64,000 nt of DNA from Enoplolaimus lenunculus. Its lineage: Eukaryota; Nematoda; Enoplea; Enoplida; Thoracostomopsidae. Positions 55,265 to 64,000 of this stretch are shown here, piece after piece. The stretch's first letter is position 1, and each line of letters begins with the position of its first letter. Under the pieces are notes generated by a model. It had not been told where the DNA came from. It made no database searches and saw nothing but the letters and a program-made list of their open reading frames with translations. The stretch is from the NCBI GenBank assembly GCA_030248215.1, contig JASANG010003532.1, positions 1 through 64,000 of the forward strand, in the 5' to 3' direction. A program made the translations under genes and the position numbers.

Positions 55265-55350
55265 GTGGATTGCAATGGAGCAAGTGTACGCTTTAGACTT
55301 ATATTTTGTTTAGGCTTAGGCGTACGCTTAGCAGTAGTCTTAGCATAAAA
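55265..55350 (+). mobile_element. TTAGGC-type MITE remnant
   Basis: CAAGTGTACGCTTTAGACTT and GTTTAGGCTTAGGCGTACGC match the left interior of the family. The element at 55379 follows closely. Confidence 0.5.
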
Positions 55351-55378
55351 CCTTACCGTATCCCATGTAAAAGAAAGA

Positions 55379-56311
55379 AACTAGGTAAAAGTGCCCCTAG
55401 AAGGGACAGATTGTGATATGTTTCGCTTGAAGCATGTAAAAGAGTTTAAACAAGGGTTAATTAGACCATAGATCAGTAGGTAATGCTTATAATATTAGCT
55501 CCATAGCTTCTATGAAAATAGTTGTCATCTATATCTTAGACGGCTGTCTTTCAGTGTTAACACGCTTGCGGTCAGTGAAACAAGAAACATATGGGCCCAA
55601 CGAACTTTCATTTGTTAAGCTATAAATCGACACTATGGGTTTTAAAGGCGTTCTAAAGTACAACTCTCAACATGCCTTTCGTATAACAGTCAGTTACTTT
55701 TTAAAAGTTATCTTAATTGAGTGCCAGCAGACCATTTCCTTTGAAATATTTAGCAACGTTTGAATTGTATTTTCTAAATGAATAGCTTAAATATGTCACG
55801 GCACAGAACACAATTTGGAAAAGTTTCTCGACTTCACATCATCAAATTGTCATGGTAAAGATAGCTAAAATAGTCGAGCACGCATGTGTGACATTTTTTA
55901 TTCGATAATCAATAGACGTATTTTGTAATCTTGCAATATTGAAATATTTACTAATCAAGTTTTAGAAACATAATATTTTAAAACTCCAAAAATATCCTCT
56001 TCCAATGAAGAATGCTAGATTAGATCACTTATAAACTGAACATTGTAAAACCCAACAAACGCTAAAATTAAGCTGATAGGTGATGTCCGCTGGGCCCATA
56101 TGTTTCTTGTTTCACTGACCGCAAGCGTGTTAACACTGAAAGACAGCCGTCAAAGATATAGATGACAACTATTTTCATAGAAGTTATGGATCTAATATTA
56201 TAACCATTACCTACTGATCTATGGTCTAATTAACCCTTGTTTAAACTCTTTTACATGCTTCAAGCGAAACATATCACAATCTGTCCCTTCTAGGGGCACT
56301 TTTACCTAGTT
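55379..56311. mobile_element. Foldback element with ~220-bp arms about 98% identical
   Basis: The left arm, 55379 to about 55600, starts AACTAGGTAAAAGTGCCCCT and ends near CATATGGGCCCA. The right arm, about 56090-56311, is its reverse complement with only about four mismatches in some 210 bp. The spacer of about 490 bp is AT-rich and has no protein-like frame. No target duplication is visible. The arms could form a long double-stranded RNA if transcribed. Confidence 0.85.
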
Positions 56312-57221
56312 AATCAAAGTATCTTATGATATGTTAAGCATCTCCATGTGATACAGCGAATCATTTCCCAATGACAGCTTCTTTTAAAATATTTATAATT
56401 CCCAGCCAGGTCTACAAACAGCGCCTGAACATCTTTAAGATTAGTTCTGAATACAAATAATATAAAAAAAATCAATCATTTCTCTTTAGACAAGAACTAT
56501 GCAACTTTGCTAATAACTGTGTAACACAAAAAGTAGCAGTGCGATTGCGTTTAAACAATATATCTCTCTTCATTCCTAAGCGTTATCGGTCGACGTCAAA
56601 ACACAATTTACATACAAACCAGAACGGAATGGGGTACACTAAAACGCAACGTTCACTGGATACATTTTTTCTGCACAGTATTCGAAAACGTGAAACTTGT
56701 ACATTCTTATATAATAACATAACGGTGTCTACCTAATACCAATACTGGCTCATGTTAATTTTCATGTAACTTTTAGGGACGTTAAATTTTCTGCTGGGAC
56801 TGTAAAAGACTTGACTTAGACTTGAAGCAACATTTTTTGCTTAGGCTTAATTTTACATTTTTTCAACGCTCAGGCTTATGGATATGCCTTTGGTCTCAAT
56901 ATCAAAATCTTAACAATAAAAATGAATATAGTCTAGACAAAACTTTAAATTTAGTCTCCTAGCCAGCCTGATAATCTCTTTAATTACTGCGTTTCATGCC
57001 GTCTTGCGGGCGAATTTGAATTGTCGTCTTTGGATATAAGCATAACGCAGCCGCATCCATACTCCACGGCATACATTTTGAATCAATAGGTTGTTCACAC
57101 GTTTCGCTTTGACATATTCATTTCTAAAAAAGTTTTCATTAAAGTTATTCTGCTGGACTGATATCACACGATTATAAATACTCAATCAATGATCCGAAGT
57201 ATAGCTGAGGTTCCATTTCGG
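56312..57221. other. AT-rich DNA with two repeat remnants
   Basis: A palindromic-MITE left-arm remnant lies at about 56625-56720 (AAAACGCAACGTTCACTGG, GGATACATTTTTTCTGCAC) and a TTAGGC-type remnant at 56815-56900 (TTTGCTTAGGCTTAATTT). No gene is supported. Confidence 0.45.
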
Positions 57222-57404
57222 GGCCCATGTAAAGATCAGGCGCGGAACGTTTTTCTGTGGGACTCCAATAGAGTAAGCTTAAGCTTTAGACAATTTTTTG
57301 CTTGGCTTAGGCTTAGGCTTAGGAATATGCTCATTCTTACGCTTAGGCTTAGACTCAAGAATATACTTATGATACTGTTCCGCCCCTGATCTTTACATTG
57401 GCAA
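57222..57404 (+). mobile_element. GGCC-end MITE with TTAGGC-like interior (best copy)
   Basis: GGCCCATGTAAAGATCAGGC at the left and, in reverse, GCCAATGTAAAGATCAGGGG at the right. ATTTCGG occurs on both sides (57215-57221 and 57405-57411), and the eighth base differs, so the duplication is 7-8 bp as in hAT elements. The interior GGCTTAGGCTTAGGCTTAGG is three perfect TTAGGC units. Confidence 0.85.
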
Positions 57405-58239
57405 ATTTCGGTAGGGCAGAGGCTCAAGTATAGGTTTTTGCACCAGTGTTCTATGACTCTATAGGTAGCAGGTTATTCTTCAGCCTATTCAGTGCCCAAT
57501 TCTTGTCGAAATTTGAAAAATTTCCTTATTCGACCTCGGTTTGCTCGCGGACCTCGGGTACGGGTATATATCTAGAATTTCCCATCAGTATCCAGTAGTA
57601 CCACTAATCTCTGACTTATGTACCTCACAACCATTTTCGCATCTCGTAGCCGTCCTCGTTGAATCCAACTCAACGCAACATAAATTTTGCACCGTGATAC
57701 TAGTATAGGATCGCCAATTTCGAACGCTAAACGAAGTTGTCGAAAACTAACCGCTTGAGCTTTGTTGACCTAAAATCATTCAAAAACAAGTTAGTTGATT
57801 TGAATTAAAAGACGATCATGCTATAAAGGATTGAATGTTTTACCACAACGCGTAAAGTTTTAGATCCATTAGGACAGACGTTGTAAGCCGAGGGTCAAAA
57901 ATATTTCTAGAAGGGTTAAGGAAATTTCTAAATGGGTCAAGAAAAAGTTCCCTAACATAGAATTCTATTAATAATGGCGACAAAAAACCCTCATTAGAAG
58001 AAGAGTTCCGCAAATGGACCCCACCATCACTAGCGATGTCCATAATTTAAGACAATTATATTAGTCAAATAATTTGCGAATCATCCTAAAATATCGCAAC
58101 ACATTCAAATGTTCCATCTAAAATACTTCAAAAAACATTACATATAACAAGCCTAAAATACATAAACCATTTTCAAAATTGCACCATTTCTGAGCAGCAC
58201 CAGCTAATAAACAAAAAACAAACATAATATAAAACTCAC
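57405..58239. other. AT-rich DNA without a supported exon
   Basis: Probably intron or 3' flank of the minus-strand gene. A 67-residue minus frame at 57840-58043 lacks splice support. Confidence 0.4.
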
Positions 58240-58354
58240 AAAGCTGATATGATATTCGCCAAGTGCCGAAAATGCACCGCCAAGCGTCGACAGCTTCCAC
58301 ATAATACGCTCCAGTTCCAAGGATTTGCGAATTAACAGATCGATTTTGTAGTTC
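58240..58354 (-). CDS. Exon of an unnamed conserved-looking host gene (LSTLGGAFSALGEYH)
   Basis: Acceptor TTAATTTACAG and donor GTGAGT bracket 115 bp on the minus strand. In the frame starting at the second base the exon encodes NYKIDLLIRKSLELERIMWK and then LSTLGGAFSALGEYHISF. This amphipathic, leucine-rich helix followed by a small-residue LGGAFSALG turn looks conserved. A second frame is also open across the exon but is less protein-like. It entered with two bases carried over, which does not fit directly on the exon ending at 60804, so an intervening exon is probable. Family not recognised. Confidence 0.65.
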
Positions 58355-58375
58355 CTGTAAATTAACGATCATCGA

Positions 58376-58830
58376 CTTAAGTAAACACTTAACTTCTTAA
58401 GCAAAACCAATAAATCGCAAAACGGAGCAATTGGCTGAGTTTCTGAAAGCTTATTTAAGTAAATACTTAACTTTTCAAACAAAAACAGATAAACGACAAG
58501 TGTGAGCCATTTTCGTAACATGAAAGTAAAAGTTTTGCATTAATATTAAGGAGGTGCGATGAGTTTACAATTTCAGTTCGATCAAGGCTAGTACTCATGA
58601 ACTAGGAATCTGTAATATATAAAATTTAGTCAGCGACTTAAGTATTTACATACATATGTTGACAAAACTTCTAAAAACGACAAAGTGGTTCACTAATTAC
58701 TTAGCACGCATTTGATACTAAGTTGTACTTAAAGTACGGTTTTGAGAAACCCAGCCATTGTCATAACAAGAAAGCAATAAACAGAAGGCACCATGAGTAC
58801 CAAACTGGCTTAGTTTGGTAGAAACCACAG
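58376..58830. repeat. TTAAGT-rich repeat, copy 2
   Basis: GAGTTTCTGAAAGCTTATTT, AGTAAATACTTAACTTTTC, GTCAGCGACTTAAGTATTTA and AGGCACCATGAGTACCAAAC match the copy at 40275. It carries internal inverted TTAAGTAAA / TTTACTTAA words. Confidence 0.55.
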
Positions 58831-58859
58831 CAATCGTATGTGTTTATTTATTAGCGTAG

Positions 58860-59760
58860 AATAGAAGCATCGATTGTGTCCTTTCGTTTTTATGGACCAT
58901 AGCGAGTTCGCTAGCCGAATCACTCGTCATGTAGACGCTGCTGGAAACAACGATACGTATTTATACAACACTAGAATTGTCGGCAACAAACGCAGTTGAA
59001 ACAAAACGAAATCATTGTAATATGGAAAAAACGAATCAATCTCCACCGGTGAACAATAATGCTACAATGGAAGATGTTTAGCGAACAGCATTCATACAGT
59101 TAAACGAATACGAGCTGGATAATTAGATTTTGATCTAATCACAACTATATTTTCGATAATTTAGCAGACATTCAGCTAGAATTCGTCAAGCGAACAAATT
59201 CTACGACACTACAACTGATTTGTAATCGTCATGATATCGAAAATATGACAGCGAACGGTTATTGATAACTGGTGATTACTTGGTGTGGTGATCCTGGAAA
59301 TACCGTAGACGAAGCTTCGCGGCTTTTTGAGCCGCCTGGTAATACATTTTTAATCAATAAGAACGTACAGTTTTTGTTGAAAACAAAAGGTATGTTGCTG
59401 CATCAAGCGCTGAACATTAGATTAAGCGCACATTAACTTTCGCAAAAGCAACATGCAGCTCAGATCTGGTTAAAATTGCTCAAGACTTTGAAATTCCGGG
59501 TTAGAAAAATTTATACAGAAACCTAAATCCATTGAAACTTGGTACCCATGTTTTACGCTGCGCTGTCGTCATTGCAAAACTAAAGTGTATTATACAAGGA
59601 AAGCCCATTTAAATAATCAGGTTGCGCAGTCGTATGCACTAAAGGTTGCAAGTTCGCAAAGTGCAAATATTTCGCCTACGACAAATATTTCTAATGTACA
59701 CTGCAGCAATGAATGACAATGCGACTGCTACAGATGCTGACGCAGCACAAAATTATAGAA
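58860..59760 (+). pseudogene. Decayed coding sequence, probably from a mobile element
   Basis: Peptides scattered over frames look protein-derived: MEKTNQSPPVNNNATMEDV near 59022, FTLRCRHCKTKVYYTRKAHL near 59555, and ALKVASSQSANISPTTNISN near 59640. The Cys-x2-Cys and following His suggest a small zinc-binding module. Many stops and frame changes show decay. No splice sites explain them. The family was not recognised. Confidence 0.3.
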
Positions 59761-59924
59761 GAATCAGCCAAATAACGACAATATAAATATAAAGCTGATT
59801 TTGTAACATTGGACGGAAACAGTGCCAGTATATGTGCGCGGTAAGCGTACGTAAAGCAAAGTGAATGCCATGCATACATGTGCACATATACCATAAAATG
59901 AAGTTGTTGCAATCGACCACATAA

Positions 59925-60075
59925 TGTAGTCGTAGCATACTTGACTCGAGTGTTAAACGACTGATTGAGATTCGATTCCCGGCGTGGACCTTAGCTAGGT
60001 GTCGGGTAGATCGTGTAAGTTTCAACACTGAGTACGAATCAAATTTGGGCGTTACCAGAAAAAGCTAAGCTACCT
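59925..60075 (+). mobile_element. Possible tRNA-derived SINE remnant
   Basis: GATTCGATTCCCGGCG at 59969-59984 fits an RNA polymerase III B box (GWTCRANNC), and TAGCATACTTG about 35 bases upstream could be a worn A box. A stretch ending TTTCAACACTGAGTACGAAT follows, as in a SINE body. No acceptor stem pairs convincingly, so it is not an intact tRNA gene, and no second copy was seen in the window. Confidence 0.35.
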
Positions 60076-60803
60076 ATTTGGTTTACTTGGTTTACGGCGC
60101 TGTGTTCGTTGCAAAACGTCTAAAAGGAGCGAGGCAACTACGAACTTTATTGAATGAACGATCAACGAACAGTTTCGATTTGTGCATAAGGCTATTTTTA
60201 TGGAGCTGAATAAGCAAAAATGTCAATGAATAATTTGGCGAAGATATAAAATACAGCTGTTGTGTGAAGGAAACTTGACTAGCGAAAAATAACACAGCTG
60301 AATGGAAAAGATCACCAGAACTGAAGATAACTATTGTTGACATATCACACCGTGCTTTATGGAACTATTATAGTCATTTGAAAACAAGCTGGCTTACAGA
60401 TTGCAACAAAAGCTCACCATAAATGGTCCAACGGAAATCCCGTTTGCGGATTGTACGTCCGTATGATCACATTTAAATCACTTGCACTGTTTATACATCG
60501 CGTCTGAAACAAATTTAAATTGGTCAGTAATTTCGACAATGTGTAACTGAGCGACAAATATTTCAAAATTTTTTATTTAAAACTGTTACGCTTGTAAAAT
60601 AACCTCGTTCGGGCGTTTCGAACCTTCTGATGTTTTATACAATAAGAGTAAATATTCTAAAACAAATTGCACGAATGAAATTTGTACTTGCAAAATAAGA
60701 ACGTGCAAAATAAGATAAAGCCTAGCTTAGTTATTCAACTTGACCCACACTCTTTAGTACTCTATATTTCAACCAAAATCAATAGTTTAAAAACTTAAAT
60801 TAC
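60076..60803. other. AT-rich intron-like DNA
   Basis: Nothing recognised between the SINE-like remnant and the exon at 60804. Confidence 0.4.
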
Positions 60804-60964
60804 TTGATTGCGTCGCAACAACATCATCAGACAAGTTTGAACAAATTTAAACTGAAATCGTTCTGAACCGAATACGTGATATAAAACATACGAAAGCTCG
60901 TAGCTGTTAAATCGAAGACGAACAACTTTCAGCGCAGGTGCACAACAACTATAGCAGTTAAATT
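60804..60964 (-). CDS. Second exon of the unnamed minus-strand host gene
   Basis: A strong acceptor TTTTTTTGTTTGTTGCAG and a donor GTAATT bracket 161 bp. The frame joins the first exon exactly (split Glu codon) and reads FNCYSCCAPALKVVRLRFNS, then YELSYVLYHVFGSERFQFKF and VQTCLMMLLRRNQ. It carries a Cys-rich start (C..CC) and a helix-forming end. The phase match with 61258-61630 supports both exons. No family was recognised. Confidence 0.65.
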
Positions 60965-61257
60965 CTGCAACAAACAAAAAAATTATTCAAAAAACACGAC
61001 CACTAAAATAACTTCAGCCACAGCAGTATGCTATATTAAACTAGTAAATTAATATCAAAATCGCTAACATTAATACTCGTTATCACTAAACTAAATATTC
61101 CTACTGCTTTTCCTATGGAAACTACCTTTTCAGTACTATGACGTTGGTGATAGGTCTTGGAACTTTCAAATCACTAAACGGAGAGCTTAGGAATTCAACT
61201 AAGCACATTTTAACACTGGCTTACTTATATATCTGATAGCACATTGAAATCACTCAC

Positions 61258-61630
61258 CTGCGCAACTTTTACTACCACAACCGCTTGTCTGACATTTTCC
61301 ACGCAACAGCACTCGCGTTTTCAACTTGATCCTTCGCCTTGACAAAACAATTGATTGTTCATCTACTCCCGTCCTAGTGTAGACCACTAGTCTTATCACC
61401 TCCGAGTTATCATTGTGAACACATCTAACAAGATGAGTTTCGCCTTCTGTTCTCTCAAGTTTGCTCAGCGAAAACGGACAATTGTGATCTGCGCCGGAAT
61501 TCTTCGAGCCAACCGTTTCCGGACGATGATTACTATTAAAACCGGAGGTTAAACAACGAATAGACGACGCACTATCGGCTAAATCTTCACAGCTCCCAAG
61601 TGGCGATGCCGGAAGCGGATACGGAGGCAT
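61258..61630 (-). CDS. First coding exon of the unnamed minus-strand host gene
   Basis: The frame opens at ATG 61630 (MPPYPLPASPLGSCEDLADS) and runs 124 codons to a GTGAGT donor. The first 60 residues are serine-rich and probably disordered. From about residue 50 the sequence becomes ordered-looking: CPFSLSKLERTEGETHLVRC, EVIRLVVYTRTGVDEQSIVL, then KTRVLLRGKCQTSGCGSKSC with four clustered cysteines. Metal binding by these plus the C..CC of the next exon is possible but unproven. It is on the same strand as OGFOD2, about 2 kb downstream. The gene was not identified. Confidence 0.75.
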
Positions 61631-63648
61631 AAAAAGATTTACACTGAAACGTTATACTAACCGATATTTGAAAGGCTTAATAACGTAAACGCAGTACTGA
61701 TTTTCTTTTTATGGATAGCGAAATGTCGTTAAGTCATAGAATGCTCATATGCTGATTTAACGAAAAGAAATAATTATCGTGACGTTTTTACTATAAAACA
61801 ATGGTACTTTTTATCCGTAGTTGTTACAAAACAACCGTTTCAGATTGGTTGATTTTTAAAACGTTTAAAAAACACCAGTCACAATTGGTTGTTCAGAAAC
61901 AACCGGTAGAAGGAAAGGGTCGATGAAAATTTGATTCGCAGGTTTCGAACGCACTGTTTTACTGTAGGAACCATTGGCTCGTACAGAGTAAACGGAAAGT
62001 GATCGAACCGGGATAAAGACAGTATATCTTAAAAACGTTTTATTTGACCGACCGATTTTGCAGCATTTGTAAACAAACGACCAAGAGTCAATAATAAAAA
62101 TTTATTCATTCGACAAATTGTAGGCTTCTCAACGAAAAGGGATTATTAGCTAATACGAATATCTGGTTACATCCTATTAATCTGGAAACTGCCAATATTT
62201 AACAAACGTTTTCACCCAGGTAAGTTCTTATTTCTATTTTAAGCGTAGGCAGCTGCAATCAAATACAATGGTAACAGGGTACAACAACCGGAGGTGAAAA
62301 AAATCCGAGCCAGATCTATGCAAGTTCTGCTTGAGGAGATGAAACCAAATATTCTACTGCTAAGTTTGGCAATAAGCTGATGTTTTGCCAAAACTTTGTT
62401 TAAGTTTTATTTTTGAAAATAACTCTACAACTATAGCTTTTGAAATTGCCTCAAAGTTACATGTTAAAATATTTTTCTATGTGTAAAAGAAAAGTTGGTT
62501 CACCTTCTACCGGAGCCGCAGCCGGAGGCCGATTTTCTGCCGGAGCCAGACCTCCCAGTTGTACACTGGCTGATACCAATGTCAACTATATAATTTTAAG
62601 AAAATTATGCATTAAGGAACATTAATATTAATTACACTGTCATAAAGGCAGACTTAAAATCTAAGCAAAAACAACCATGACAAATGTTGACTTCGCTCAA
62701 TTTCATAGCGCGGTATATTAAATGACATCTTAATGAGAGTATCTATCAAGGGAGAAACTTAAATTTAGCATACTTATTTTAAGTAAAGCAGCTCCTACTC
62801 CTAATCATTCCTGGTGCAACCTTTGGCTAGACTGAAACGGGCGTCATGTTTTCATGGGGGTTAATATTTCATTCCTATTGGCGTAACAAAAAATATCGGG
62901 GGATCCTTTTCAATGGGGTTAATTTTATCACATAGCAGTACTATAAAATTGGAACACCCATGAAAATGTATCCGGTGGTAATTTTTTGATGGGGTCATAC
63001 TTTCTTCGACACCGGTTGCATCCTGGCTTGAATTACAAACAAATTGTCGAATCATCATAAACCAAGCAAGTAAAAATTTAATCCAAAGCATGTATCAAAA
63101 CCAAAAACTAAAAATAACAAGAGAAGCATAATATAAAACTTAAACTAAGCTCAAGAATATCAGCTTTCTAAAAAATCGGCTAAGTAGTCGTAACCATTTC
63201 AGATTTTACTTTTGACAAACTAAACCAAATCACAAGCAGAAAGTAGTTCAAGTTACTTTCAGATGCTTCCTGTTTTTCCGCTCTACTACAATAGAGTAGA
63301 TTTAGGCTCTAGAGTTATTTTTTCTATGGCTTAATTTTATGCGCTTATCACTGCACTGAAGGTGAGGCTTAGCAACAAGCTTAAGCTAATACCACGCCCG
63401 TAAATGTAACATTAACAGACGCACATACTAACGGTGATATGTATATACTTTCACCCCTAAAATTCTTGGACGAACCATGAAGACTACGCATATTCAAAAA
63501 CTTTAGAACCAACAATACTGGATCGTAAAAGACGAAAAATTCAGGTCGCTCGCTAAAACTTTCGCACGAAGCTGTACCCTCCGAAATCAATTCCTAGCTT
63601 CGCCCATGAACATCGCCGAAACCTGAGCACACATCGTGACACATGCTA
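61631..63648. other. Intergenic DNA between OGFOD2 and the unnamed gene
   Basis: AACAACCG/CGGTTGTTT words at 61815-61900 form short inverted repeats. A CCGGAGCCGCAGCCGGAGG patch lies near 62511. GGTGCAACC near 62815 and GGTTGCATCCTGG near 63015 may be worn ends of the TCAGGGTGCAACC family. A TTAGGC-type remnant is possible at 63300-63400. The promoter of the unnamed gene should lie at its left side, but no TATA box is obvious. Confidence 0.45.
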
Positions 63649-64000
63649 TCACCCCAGAGTGCATCTGCTATCCCCATCTGCGCCCACATTACTACTACAA
63701 CTCTCGTTCGTAAACCCATCGCCATAAATTTCTTTGCAAATCGCTTCATATTTTCCATCAACATCACACGGTGTGGCTACTAAATCTGGTTTCGCTTGGC
63801 ACATGGGACAGAGCTGATTTCGTACGGCAGAAGACCTCATCCAAATAATAACGTTTCGACGACGACCAGATAAAATGGGCAAAGCGCCGTGATATTGTCG
63901 GCCGATATGCAAAAATCCCCAGCCTTTTCGATGCTTAAACGGCGGAACAGCTGATGAAAGGTTCGACACTGTGCATAAAGCATCACCGGCTAAACACGGA
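63649..64000 (-). CDS. OGFOD2: OGFOD2-like 2-oxoglutarate/Fe(II) oxygenase, C-terminal exon (partial)
   Basis: The minus strand is open from the window edge to a stop just before 63649. It reads GDALCTVSNLSSAVPPFKHR, KGWGFLHIGRQYHGALPILS, GRRRNVIIWMRSSAVRNQLC and PMCQAKPDLV, then a variable tail. Human OGFOD2 ends with the same order: G.LH.G.Q.HGA.P, G.RWN(L/I)..W.R(A/S)S..RN.LCPMC...PDLV. The His in YHGALP is the expected distal iron ligand and the Arg in SGRRRN the expected 2-oxoglutarate contact of this fold. The His-x-Asp pair lies upstream, outside the window. The tail after PDLV (about 40 residues, with DVDGKYEAICKEIYGDGF) is longer than I recall for vertebrates. The substrate of the family is not established. 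Confidence 0.85.
   Translation of the reverse strand, partial: PCLAGDALCTVSNLSSAVPPFKHRKGWGFLHIGRQYHGALPILSGRRRNVIIWMRSSAVRNQLCPMCQAKPDLVATPCDVDGKYEAICKEIYGDGFTNESCSSNVGADGDSRCTLG

Noticed and set aside
57290-57340. Genuine telomere or nematode origin from TTAGGC runs
   Set aside because: The runs are short, degenerate and framed by transposon ends in many places; OGFOD2 and the other gene content do not favour a nematode.
59945-60016. tRNA gene around GATTCGATTCCCGG
   Set aside because: No acceptor stem or anticodon arm can be paired; a SINE remnant is the more likely source.

Overview
The window is animal, not microbial: host coding sequence appears only as short exons bounded by GT/AG splice sites, and most of the DNA is AT-rich and full of transposable-element remains. 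I cannot name the species. Exons of a glutamate transporter, a DEG/ENaC channel and OGFOD2, with introns of about 0.25-0.45 kb where no element has landed, fit an invertebrate such as a tunicate. The TTAGGC-like words are nematode-telomere-like but sit inside small transposons, so they say nothing about taxonomy.

Layout. 1-4966: fossil 5' parts of two LTR-type elements, including a 405-residue Gag-like frame. 4967-8798: AT-rich DNA with small elements. 8799-12248 (+): the last four exons of an SLC1/EAAT glutamate transporter; its last intron holds two head-to-head Penelope-like fragments, a MITE and a GC-rich hairpin. 12339-16030: little beyond old repeats. 16030-29090: a dense repeat nest of minisatellites, MITEs inside MITEs, and a young-looking non-autonomous LTR element (19109-23701, target duplication CTTAC, long terminal repeats differing at about 0.5% of sites) inside an inverted tandem-repeat element. 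30485-32790 (-): an older relative of the LTR families. 34471-39721 (+): three exons of a DEG/ENaC channel. 40-57 kb: many MITEs of at least six families, plus unassigned host exons at 45495-45666 (-) and 47862-48010 (+). 58240-61630 (-): three exons of an unnamed host gene. 63649-64000 (-): the C-terminal exon of OGFOD2, cut by the window edge.

The genes do not form a pathway; transporter, ion channel and oxygenase are simply neighbours. The unusual content is the repeat biology: one terminal-inverted-repeat family whose interiors are TTAGGC-like words or roughly 85-bp tandem repeats, minisatellites made of E2F-like sites, a Harbinger-like MITE filled with CATATG/CACGTG palindromes, a foldback element with 200-bp arms about 98% identical, and LTR elements that appear to carry introns in their leader and gag.

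All calls are by eye from sequence and translations. Family names for host genes rest on remembered signature motifs; element boundaries rest on visible inverted repeats and target duplications.
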